Assembly: GCA_037577475.1 (NCBI GenBank)
Contig: CM075192.1
Location: 30,093,194 to 30,157,193 of the forward strand
DNA: 64,000 nucleotides
Source of the DNA: Chaunax sp. Z400
Lineage: Eukaryota; Chordata; Actinopteri; Lophiiformes; Chaunacidae
Direction: 5' to 3'
In this document: positions 1 to 11,600 of the stretch, piece by piece
How the letters are laid out: each line of letters begins with the position of its first letter
Position numbering within the stretch: position 1 is the first letter of the stretch
Program-made: the position numbers and the translations under genes
Notes under the pieces: model-generated
Told to the model about the DNA's origin: nothing
The model's input: only the letters and a program-made list of their open reading frames with translations
The model's database searches: none

Positions 1-1766
1 TCTGATAACATATCTTGTTAATGGATTTTGGGGTGTTACCTAAGAATATTTTTTTGTGATGACAGTGATGTCATCATTGCGGTCTACAATTGATGTATTA
101 TAGGTTACATAAAACTTCTCTGAATAGGTAAATGCTTGTGTTTATCATGTAAATAAATCTATTATATCAATAAATCTTCTTAACTGTATGATGTTTCTGA
201 TCATTGTTAAATGATTTTGTTTTGACGTAGCTGGGAAACAATATGTTTAGGTTGTCATGGTAATAACGTTGGAGGTATTATTATCTTATCCTTATATTTG
301 ATCATTATTATTGATCAGACCCCTCTATTTTAATCAAAAACTGTTGAACCTGCTACAAGGTACATGTGTTTTAGCTTGTTTAGCTTTGAGGCTACAGTTA
401 AGATTTAAGCTAAAAACTTCAGTTAGGATCTTGTCCTGGATTACACTGTACTGCTGTATGGAGTCATTTCATGTTTGTTTTTGGGTGTTTTCTTCTTCAG
501 GTGTTCAGGAGAATGCTGTGACTAGATAATGACTCAAGTCTCATTTTTGTCTCATTTTCTGTTTCTGAACTTTTAAACATAGTCAAACTCAAAAAGTGCA
601 GCTAAAGAACTTTTGAATTCATATGTTTGGACAAAACTATCAATAAAAATTAACTGAAAATGAACTTTTGTACTTTTGAATTTGTACAATATATGCGCTT
701 AAGAGATTGGTTGTTAAAATACTCCCACAGCTGGTGGCCAGCTGTTCTGTTACACAGAATGTGATTGTTAGGTTCACTGAAGAATTAAATACAAATCAAG
801 GATGATCATTTAAATGAATAACAATAATAAGTAAGTAGGTCCAGTTTCCTGTGGAGGGTCCATTCACTAATAAAAAGGAAAGGTCAAATAGCCACAAATA
901 GCTGAACATGAATGGATCAATCAGAACAGAGGAGTAAGCTGATTGGAGGTTTAATCAGCCAATCAGCATCAGCTGTGTGTAACTGTATCTGGGGCCTGAA
1001 AATGCTGAGTCATTGATTGACGGAGAGAAAGCCCCTAAAGCACCACTGGAACCAGACAGCCTGGTCCTACACCTGTAGGTGGTCTTGTTAAAATGAGACA
1101 CCGTCAGCATCCTAAGAAGCTGCTGAACATGTAGATCTATCATTTGTATGGATCAAGTTCAAAATGTCAACATGACAGCAGAGAGAAAACTGCTACTGTC
1201 TGCTTTCCTCCACTATTTTCAGCTCAAAGTTCAAATGGGAGCTGATGAGGCAGTTGGTTGGACTTCCTGTTGCTCGGGGCCTCCCTGAGCCAGAAGTGTT
1301 TGTCTGTTAGCTTCCAAATTAGCATCACTAGAAGCAGCACAAATTTTACTACGTTTTCATCTCAACATTATGGATGTGGAGTAAAAACTGAGGGAGTGAG
1401 AACAATTTAAAGAGAAGATTTTAAACCATTTTACAGCTCCCCTCCACTCTAACGATGATGTCACCACTCTAATGATGATGTCATCCACTCTGTCAACATT
1501 CCTGCAATACACACCCATTATAAAAGCTGAAACCATCCAAAATGACCCCAAACCGAAACTGGGATTTCATGAAAACCAGTGTACATATCAAAATGTCCAT
1601 TTAGCCCAGTAAAGTCCAGAGTCTGGAGACCAGTTTAAACTTTTAATCATGTTTCTATGTTAAGGTTTTGTGAAGCATTATTTCTAATGGGACAATTTTC
1701 CGCAGTTTCTTGCGAATCGCAACTTAAAGACACACCATTACCGATCAATCTGCAAATTTTGAGTTT
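1..1766. other. Flanking region without a recognisable gene
   Basis: AT-rich DNA downstream of col4a4. The reading frames here are short and show no family resemblance. About 340-530 resembles a stretch near 39,335-39,470 (shared words 'tagctttgaggctacag' and 'caggagaatgctg'), and about 1,400-1,470 resembles 27,525-27,595 (shared 'gatgatgtcac' context), so both look like dispersed repeats. Confidence 0.6.
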
Positions 1767-1772
1767 TTTATT
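1767..1772 (-). terminator. col4a4: Candidate polyadenylation signal AATAAA for col4a4
   Basis: Exact AATAAA hexamer on the minus strand about 640 nt past the stop codon, and the first one met. It lies in A/T-rich DNA, so chance occurrence is possible. Confidence 0.35.
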
Positions 1773-2412
1773 ATTTCATTATCATTTTTTAAATCAACCT
1801 ATGGGAGTAGTAGGATATGCCAAACAAGCATACAGAAGAATAAGAATCTGTGTGCTTTGCACATCAGTAAATGCACAGTTGCACTCAGTGCCATCCAATG
1901 CTGAGGAAGAAAAAATCACAATCTAGATTGTGGATTGTTCACTTTTTTTCCCTGATTGTTGACATTCTTTGAATTTATAAAACTGCTTTGTAGGAAGAAT
2001 TAAAAGTAAATTTAGCAAAACTTTTAACAACCAAACTGTTATTTTTATGGTGTGAAAACCAACCAATACCAAAGCAAATGATGTTAAAATCAATACATCT
2101 CCATTAAATCCAGTCTGAACGCAGCTTGTTTTTGTCCACAGGAAGTCATGTTAACATTAAAACCCAAAAGTTCTTTTACCATCATCAGTCAACCCCATTT
2201 CAGTCATCTGACTGCTGCATTTGTGTTCAAGTGATTGATTGATGATTGATTGATTGATTGATTGGCAGCGTCATTTTTAACATGGCAGTCTCTCCTCACA
2301 CAGAAAAATGATTCTCGTCCTGTCCGTCCTCTCAGACTCGCATGACGAGGAAGTCGACCATCTCCACACTCCTTCAGGTAGGAGGAGAAGGAGGAAGAGG
2401 TGCTCCTCCTCC
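1767..2412 (-). other. col4a4: Probable col4a4 3' UTR
   Basis: Runs from the stop codon to the first AATAAA on the minus strand (1772-1767, read as TTTATT on the plus strand). Contains a short GATT repeat near 2,230-2,262. The true cleavage site cannot be fixed from sequence alone. Confidence 0.4.
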
Positions 2413-2670
2413 TCACTCCCTCATGCACACGTTGCACCTCCCGATGTTCTCCCTCTGCTGCCAGCCCTCGGTCAGTGTGGTGGAGGAGCTGTTGGAGGTG
2501 GAGGTGCTCATCTCTAGTCGGGTCAGCCAGAAACTGTAGATGTTGACAAAGTAGTGGCAGGTTCCTCGAGGCCCCTGACACTCAACGAAGGGCTGTGCCC
2601 TGAAGTCTGTCAGACAGCTACCTGATGATGTCAGAGACTGGCCTCCGCCCTCGTCACCTGCACCTGTATG
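2413..2670 (-). CDS. col4a4: col4a4 last exon: end of NC1
   Basis: 258 nt, starts in phase 0 after 'ggctgcag' and ends with TGA at 2413-2415. Encodes HTGAGDEGGGQ, the SGSCL and GTCHYF cysteines and the final RCNVCMRE. Where human collagen IV chains have the cross-linking Lys (TLKAG/TLKES) this chain reads TLTEG. Confidence 0.95.
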   Translation of the reverse strand, partial: HTGAGDEGGGQSLTSSGSCLTDFRAQPFVECQGPRGTCHYFVNIYSFWLTRLEMSTSTSNSSSTTLTEGWQQRENIGRCNVCMRE

Positions 2671-5600
2671 CTGCAGCCGCACAGGAAATGACATCATCAC
2701 AGATGTTAAACTGACTTCAGACATTTCAGCAGCAGTATAAGTTAGAGTACTAATAATATTATCAGACAGTACTATGTGGTATTTTAGTTTGAATAATAAG
2801 ACAACAGAGGTATTGAATCATACACAGGGAATACTGCAGTACTTTCATTAGCAGCAGTAGTAGTATTGTACTAATACTTTTGGGAATGCAGTGCCAGTAT
2901 TAGCAGAAGTGCTACCAGTAGTACCATGCAATGTCTTAGCAGTATTACCTCTACCACTGCAGTACCCACCATGAGGAAGGAGTATCCAGTCCACAGGCTC
3001 CTCCAGCTGGGGGGGCAGTCTGGCTGGTTGGAGGTCTGGCTGTGCAGAGCGACAGGTGAGGAGGGGGCTTCACACACCACACAGCGGCTGATGTGATCTA
3101 CGATGGAGGCTCCGCCCACTGGTATACTGGGGACAGCCGCCGTCGTCGACAGCCAATAGGACTTATCGTTACGGCTGGCGTAAGAGCAGGTTCCCATGTT
3201 ACAGGAGGAGAACGGCATGGTGGAAAAGACCGGCATACAAGACCCTGCCTGACCTAGAAATATTATCAGGACAAATATTGATTAAAATCAAAATTAGAAA
3301 CATCCTCCATCGAGGAGCTGGAGGAAAGACAGAATCTGTTTGTGTTTTTCAAGAAGAGTATATGAAGGTGCAGAGGAGGTTTGGAGGGTGTTGTCCTGGT
3401 GACCTCACATTTTGTTCCGTCCTCCACACCAGGAGCCTTTCATAAGCAGAGGGTTTTGTGCTGCCATTTTGTTACCTTGGTCAGATTTTGTTGATCTGAT
3501 CAATTTTTCCTTGTCATTCCTTCCTTGTGCTTCTATTGTGGGTATATGAGCTTTGTAGTTAAGTAGTTTTGTTTTTGCTTTTTTGATGGGATATACAATC
3601 AAGAGTCTGCAAAGGGTGTTTCGTTTGGAAAATTGACTGGATGTTCTATGCCGCTCCTTTGTCTGACTTCCTGCCCAGCTCAAATCAGCTCTGTAGCTTG
3701 AGACACCTTCAGTCCGACATAGACTAGGTGCATATTTTAAGTGAAGCTGAGTAAAGAGCCACTTCTGGGCCACCTCTTGTGGAATCACAAGCATTCAATC
3801 AGCCCCAGTGGCTTTGTCACAGCCGCAACGCTATCAGGACTGTACAGGTTCTCTGCCTTTTTGCTGATGATGTGGTTCTGTTGTCTTTGTCAGACTGTGA
3901 CCTCCACTGAGCATTGGGATCATTTACTGTCAAAGCAGCACCAAGCTCGAATTCATGGTACTCCTGCTGTAAAACAGAGGATTGGTCCTTTCAGGTTTAG
4001 ACAGAATCTCTTGTTCAACAGGTGGATTGGCAAATTATGAGTACTGAATCAGACTAAAGTGGTTCAGAGTGAGCTGATCCTGAAGGTGAAGCCCTGCATT
4101 CCCCTGTGAATCTTTTAGGGTGCTTTCATGCCAACCTCGTTTGGTCCAGAAACCTGTGAAACCTCCCCCAGAACATGATCAAGATCAAGCACCTGGTCTT
4201 TGGTCTGACAAAAAGAGGTGGTCTCAGCTCTCTCAGGTGGTCGGATCAAGCTGAACCATGGTTCAGTTCGTTTATAGTTGAAAACACTTCGTTGGATGGT
4301 TCAGACTTTCGGACCAATTACAGGAAGTTACAGCAGGCTACCGTAGCCAATGAAGAAAAAACAAACTGAAGAAGCCCATGTAGATGATGACAACTGGATG
4401 TAGGTATATCATGAAAAGTTCTTTAGTGCGCATGGAAAATCGCAATGTGAAACCAAAACTAACCGGACCAAAAGAATACAATATAACAAAGACCCGAACC
4501 TTGGTTCAGACCTTGGTTCAGACCTTTAAGGAAAGTGCCCTCAGTTGTCCTGTTCTCTGGGTATTGACTTGAGGGGAACCACGTCTGGGCGATCTTTTGT
4601 AGCCTGCTGTCATTTTGACTCAGTCTTTGATAAGAAGGAGGGGAGCCTCACCTGGAAGAGGACTAGGAAAAAGTGGAGGCACTAGAAAGCAACTGATCAT
4701 TAACTTCTGGGTACAGGTCCTGCACTGTAATGGATCAGGTAGGTTTATAGCCGAAATTGTCAGTGAAACCCTAGAAAGGTTAATATAATTTTGAATTCAA
4801 CAGTGGACATCTTAGTATGTATTTACGTGCATAAACATACCCAGATCCTGAGTGTGAGCCTTCTCCTGACCCTCCAGGTATAGCAGACTGTACCCAACCC
4901 ACAGCGCCCTCATGTTTAGTGGACAGGAAGGAACCAGCTTTGATTGGCTGTGCATCACCAACAGGAAGCCGGAATTCAAGTGTCTGCCTGGTCCGGGGCC
5001 ACCGCGGTCTCCAACTGGACCAGGATCACCTGAGACACAAAGACAACACGAAGGTACATCATCACATACAGGTGACACAAAAAAACTACAACTCAAACAG
5101 AACCCCAAATTCACTTCCCCAGTCCCAACAACCAGTGAAAATACTGGTGTGTGATGCTGGACTTCAGAATGTGAGTCTCGTTTCGTTTGTCTGAACTTTA
5201 CCTCCAGGCTCACTTTACAACAAATTTTGGAGAAAAATTAAACATGTTACTTGTGTAAATCTAGACTAACTACAATCTGAAGAAACACAAAGGAAATGAG
5301 GAAACAGTGACAGTGTAAAGAAACCATTCCATCTGTGAAACTAGAAAAGTACTCAGTAGAGCTTAGTCCTCGGCCAAGGCTCAATGGTCCAAAGACATGT
5401 ACACAATCAAAACGGCTGCCCTCAGGGTTTTTACAATGTTTAAAAAAAAGTGGGAAAAAAACTCTGAATCTTACCCTTTATCCCTTTCATGAAAATAACT
5501 GAAGGTGTTTGTAAAAAAAGAAAAGTTTACCTCCATGTTGACCTTATGAGCTTGTCTGACCCATGACTCATCCCTACACAATGTTTTGTTAAAACCAGTT

Positions 5601-8600
5601 AGAAAGTTTGTACGTAAGTTGGAAAAAAGTTACAAAACCTCACGACCAATGTTAAAGACAATGGAAAAAAGTTCCTGCACCAAAACTTAATGGGTTCTTT
5701 CCTGAACCATTCTCCTACCGGGTTTCATGGAAATCTGTCCACTAGTTTTTGCATAATCCACCGGGTAAACAAACCAACCAACCAACAGACATCAGTGAAA
5801 AGTTACCCTCCTTGGTGGAGCTAATTAATGGTAGGTAGAGGACAGTTTGGTAGATAAAGACAGACAGAGACAGAATGGGTGGACTCACCTTTGGCTCCCA
5901 CTGCTCCTCTCTCGCCCTGCCGGCCTGGTATTCCCTGGTCTCCGTCTAGACCTGGGGGCCCCTCAGGGCCTATTGGTCCGGCATCCCCAGCGTTCCCCTT
6001 CTTGCCTGAAACACATAATGAAGCACCATGACATTCAGCTCACTCATTCACATCTTTCTCTCAGGCCCTCTTCTTCCTTTCTTCATTGTTGGCTCTTTTC
6101 AGGGTTAGGGTTAGGGGCATGACAGAAATTCATTCAACCATCCAGTGGTTGTCAGAAACAGCTGATCGGGTTATGACCACTCTCTTAATTCAGTCTGACT
6201 CTAAAATGAGTCTTGTGGCTCAAAAATGGGCTCAAATCGTAGAGTGTTTGCCCAACTTTACTGAAGTGTGTCCTGATTGGATGGATGTTATTGGGTTCAC
6301 ATCAGAGGGTTTAATTTTTGACTTGTTGTCCCTGAATAAGCAACTAAACTAACATGAGTTCATTCTAGATTTTATTTTCATTGGTAGGACTATCTGTGAT
6401 TGTGAGCAGAAGAGAATATCAACAGAAAACTGTCTGAAGCCGATGTGGTTGTCATCATGACCTGGCCTCCTTCCGCTTCCTCATCTTTCATCCCTTCTGG
6501 CTGGTACATGTCAAGTACTGTCAACATATATCATATAAAAGGAGAGATCCTGACCTTTCACTCCAGGATTATCATCATGACCTGATCCACATCCTGTTGT
6601 CTCACCTTTGGGTCCTCTATGGCCGATTTCTCCCTGGAGGCCAGCATTTCCAGCCTGACCAGGGAGGCCAGGGTCTCCTCTGGGGCCCTCTTGGGCGGGA
6701 GGATAATTAGGGCAGGGGGAGACACGTCCCTTCTCCCCCTTTAGACCTGATGGCCCAGCATATCCCTTTGGTCCTTGAGGCCGACTGGGACCGGTAGAGC
6801 CTCTCGGACCGCGGTTACCAGGTAGTCCCATCAGACCTGTAGACCCCTGCATACCTGATCACACACACACATACAGGTGTAACTCAGTGACAGTTCATGA
6901 TGATGTACAAAAGCATAAAAGCAGTGCCTGATGGTGAACAGTACTCTGTCTTTGTCTCTATGTGGACCTCTGAGTCATTCTGTGTCCTATAGACCTTGTT
7001 CAAGAGTCAAAGGTACATGTTTAAATCCTACTCAGTGTGTATCCAGTGTGTTTATACAAAGTTAAGCCAAGGCTTCGTGTAAGTTTTAGACATCAGTTAA
7101 CTGCAAATGGAAACGGGAGCACCAGTGCTGTTGCTATGGTCACCTGCCAGCTTCATATATACATTGTAACATATAATATAAAATCTAATATGACATTTGT
7201 TGTAAAGTGATTTGATATGAGGGATTGCAGCTTCCAGCATGTGATGCGCAATGGCCCCAAAAGTAGGGTTGTTCCAAAACCGATAGCAGCATCAGTGAAC
7301 CGTCCGGTACAGCCTAACATGCTGGTATTTGTGCACTAATACGATACCATGTGGTATATTTATTTGAAACAGGACCCTGCAACTACCCAGCAGCCTGCAG
7401 TACACCTGTATGCAACAGCAGATAACTTCAAGCACATCCGTTCATAGGCAGTAGTAAAGCTTTTAAAATCTAGAATGTGCATACCTCCACCAAGGCCAAA
7501 CAATCCTACACACGTCTGTTAAGCTTTCCTGCCCGACCCCAAAAAAGCCGTCGAGTCGTTTTTGTGTAATTAGGGAAAATGTTGAAAAATCTTGCAATGA
7601 TAAAGAACGTTATCAAAAATTGGTGGACCCGCCCCTTTATCTGCGCCAAAATTTTATGTATTATTTACTGGCCCATGCCTCATCTTCCCAGCAAGTTTCA
7701 TGGAAATCAGTCCGGTAGTTTTTGCGTAATCCTGCTGACAATCAAACCAACCAACCTACCGGGAACTGAAAACATAACCTCCTTGGTTGAGGTAAATATA
7801 GGTACGGACAAAGTTCAGGTATTGGAATCGGTATCGAGACAGACAAAATGGTAGCAGAAAAGAATTGGAATTGAAAAAGAATTGGAAAATAAATGGATGT
7901 AAAATGGTGAATAATAATAAGGATAAATAAATAAATAATGAATAATCGTAATGATCAGATTTTGATTTCTTGCAGTTCAATTACATTTAGAAAGCCGTGA
8001 TACGATTTAAGATCAAATGATTTTTTTACCATTCACATGTGCAGGAAGTCTCTATGCCTGAGCTGCAGAATAACTCTACAGAGCATCCTGAAGGGAAGCA
8101 TGAAGAAGTCCTCACAGAATGAATGATGGGCTGCCATCTTTGAACTAGGTATTCAGTTCTCCTTAAAAAATCTGTGGCCGAATCAGTCAGAATCAGAGGA
8201 AAGTACTTTTCCTAGCAACACTATGAAATGTCAGTAATCCAGTGAAATGTAAAATGAAATGTGCTCTCCATATCCTCTGTATCTGCATCATATAAGCCTT
8301 ACCAGAGACCGGTGTCCAGGGGCAGACCAGCACGCAGCAGTAACACCTTGACTGTCTTCTTATAAAGATATCTGAGATACATGGAGAGACCAGACTGACC
8401 TTTCAGTCCTGGATTTCCAGAGATTCCTGGCAGCCCTTTTGGCCCTGCAGGTCCCTTGGGGCCCTCTGGTCCCCAGCAGCCTGTGTCCCCATGGTCCCCA
8501 TCATCTCCAGGTACTGGAAGGTTCTGACCTGGATCCCCCACGTCACCAGGACCACCTGAAACACAAAATAAAGGTGAACGGTCATCCAGCATGATTTATC

Positions 8601-11600
8601 AGTGAATTCATTAAAACTGAATGATAGAGACTGACCTGGCTCTCCATCTGGTCCAAGACAACCAGGATCTCCTTGAGGCCCCGGGATTGGAGCTTTACAG
8701 TCTGGTCCAGGTTTACCTGGAGGTCCAAAATCACCTATACGGCCTACAACATCACATGACATTACATCACTGTAAGTCTGTCACATCCTGACCATGATGT
8801 GAACCACCCTGCTACAAACCTTTGGGTCCTGGGGGGCCTTTTGATCCTGGTGGACCAGGCTGGGATAGGCCATAGGGTCCTGGAGGTCCCAGAGGACCCT
8901 TATCTCCTGGGAGACCTTTACTACCTGGAGGCCCCTGCACACCCAGACCTAAACAGACACACAGATGTTGCTATGGTGATGTGAATGACAGCGAGAAAAA
9001 GATTATGTTTTTGCCGTTTCCTCTTGTGTTTTGAAAGACTTTCATCACTCATTGGACAACAGCAACACACCGACACAGAACATCTCGTGGAAGTTCTACG
9101 ATAGATGTTATAGTGGTGACCAGAATTTCTTTCCATCCACAGAGAACTTAGCAAACCAAACCTTGCTCTGTTCATGAGACTTCTGGATCTATGCCTGTTC
9201 ATTAATTTATACCTGCTTTAAGAGTTCACGAATGGCAAAGACTTAAGATTCTCTATCCTGCTTAGAGAAAGTGATGCTCAGGCGGAGAGAGGCCCAAATA
9301 AGAATAGGCGACGATCATCCGCCCCCTACAGAAGCTTTTCCCTTCCCGTCTGGATGCCATGTTTACATTTTCCTATGATATCTGGATTGATACTAGAGAG
9401 TGTGTGTGAGAGACTCATACCTCTGGTCCCCATGTCCCCCTTCACACCTTTCAGTCCATCCAGTCCATGAAGTCCAAGTGGTCCAGGAGGACCTGATGCA
9501 GCAAAATCCTTCATTAGAAACTAAATGTGGACTGATTTTACCAATTCATACATCTGTCCAGTATCATCTATTATCTAAATACAATAACACTAATATAAAA
9601 CAATACACTGCAAAAAATATCTTAAACAGAGGCAAAATAAACTTTTTTTGTGTGACAAGATATTCCATCTAAGCAGGCAGTTTTTATTTTAGTTCACTTT
9701 GTCCTTTATATTTCTTAACGGTATTTTTAGTGTATTACTTGCTTTTTCTGAGTAACTTAATACTTGAAATAAAATTTGTTCTTTGTGTTCTTTACTTGTC
9801 TGCCTCTTTACATTTTCTCCCGTGTGTGATTGTGTGATTGTCTCCAGCTGTCACTGATTGTGTCCTCCTCCCTGTGCCACCTGTTTCCCATTGTCTCACA
9901 CTGTGTGTTTTCTCCTCTTTGGTTGTCAGTTTGTCTGCTCCTGTGATCTCCTGAATTTCTCCATGGTTCACCCTGTAAGTTATTTCATTGTGGTTTTTGT
10001 TAGTTTATGGATTTTTTGGATTTTTCTTTATGGATTTATTATTGTTGACATTCTCAGTTGGACTGTATTCTCTTTCCTTCTGGACTTTATGCATTGTGGT
10101 GGCTTATCCTGAGTTAGTTCATTAAAGGGGTTTGTATTGTTCACCTCATTTTTGACCTACCTCTTTTTTTGTCTGCGTTTGGATCCTGTTTTGAACTGTG
10201 CGTATGATTTAATACTGATAAAAGGAAGGTTGTTTGTTTCTCAGGAAGACAATTAAAGCAATGTTACATTTGTCATCTTGCCATTCATCTTAACATATTC
10301 ATTCATTCTCTTAGCAGGCCCATGTCATTGTATGAGCCAATGCTTGGGATGAGTGGTTTGCTTCTTATTTCAAGAGGTTTCTCATTTTTCTAAAGCCTAG
10401 TAAACTTACTGTTCTCTGCTGAAGCTAAAGCATTTCTCTTTACTAAGCAATCATTGTTGGTTAGCATCAATCTAACATGGCTGACATTACAGCAGTTCTG
10501 GGTTTGAGTTCTGACCTTGTAGTCCTGGGCAGCCTTGTGGTCCTGGGGGACCATCTGCCCCCGCTTTACCTGGAAGACCTGGAAGTCCCGGACGACCTCT
10601 GGGACCCGATGGACCGACTACACCTGAAATAAACAGCCAGGATAGAGAGGGTTACGGTTGTGGAAGTAGTTAATAAAGCTCCCAAACATCAGTCGGCACC
10701 ACCTTCTGTCTCAGACTGGATGCTGATGAGGTTTGTGTATATGTAGAATATTGATCATTATGTGATCATTACTGATCCTAGCGTTCAGGAGAGTCAAAGG
10801 GGACCAAATTAAACCTCACGAGTCATAAATTCATAAAACATTTTCTTGAGTTTTTTGTCGATTAATTTGGATTTTCGGATTTAGGAGTACTACTAATACT
10901 ATTACTTAGGAGTTATTGAAAATGTATGGCTCATACAGAAACTATTGCTGCACTCAAGATGAGGGTCAACTCATTAATCCAAATTTGGGAATTTCCGACC
11001 TCTGATTGATTCGGAAAACAATAAGGATGCCCTGATGATTGGCCATCTCAACTACCAGTAATGTTCCTATCAATAAAGCTCCAGTGGACGAGTGAGCTGA
11101 TATAAATTATTAGACATCTTAGTAAAAATTGCATTATTGGCAACTTTACTAATGTATCAAGACTGCAAATATATCACATCCAATAATAAATGACTTGTTG
11201 ATGATGACGACAAGTGGAGTGAATGTCAGGTGAATGAATTTCCACATGAGATTGAGAGATGAGATGAGGCAATGCATTCAAATCATTTTGTTCAAGTTGG
11301 AGCTTGTACTTTCCCAGTTTCTGATGTGTCATGAACGCAACATCTTTTAAGCCCAATGTTGTGCTAATAGCTTTGCTGACCTAATTGGTGCTAGAAATGA
11401 TCTCTGTTGCTAGGTCATTACCAAGGGGTCAGCCTTCTTACTGAAGTAATACACTCGGTTCCATTACATAGGTGTCCACTGAAGTGCTTTCCAGTTGTTA
11501 GTCAGACCCTATGCATTTCCAGGGAAATGCATACTAACACTGGGAGGTGTGCTTTGCTGTCATTACCAGTGTGGTAGTGATACGTACAGGACCGAGGCGC

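Noticed and set aside
2308..2539. Plus-strand frames across the col4a4 NC1 exon
   Set aside because: Shadows of the minus-strand NC1 coding sequence.
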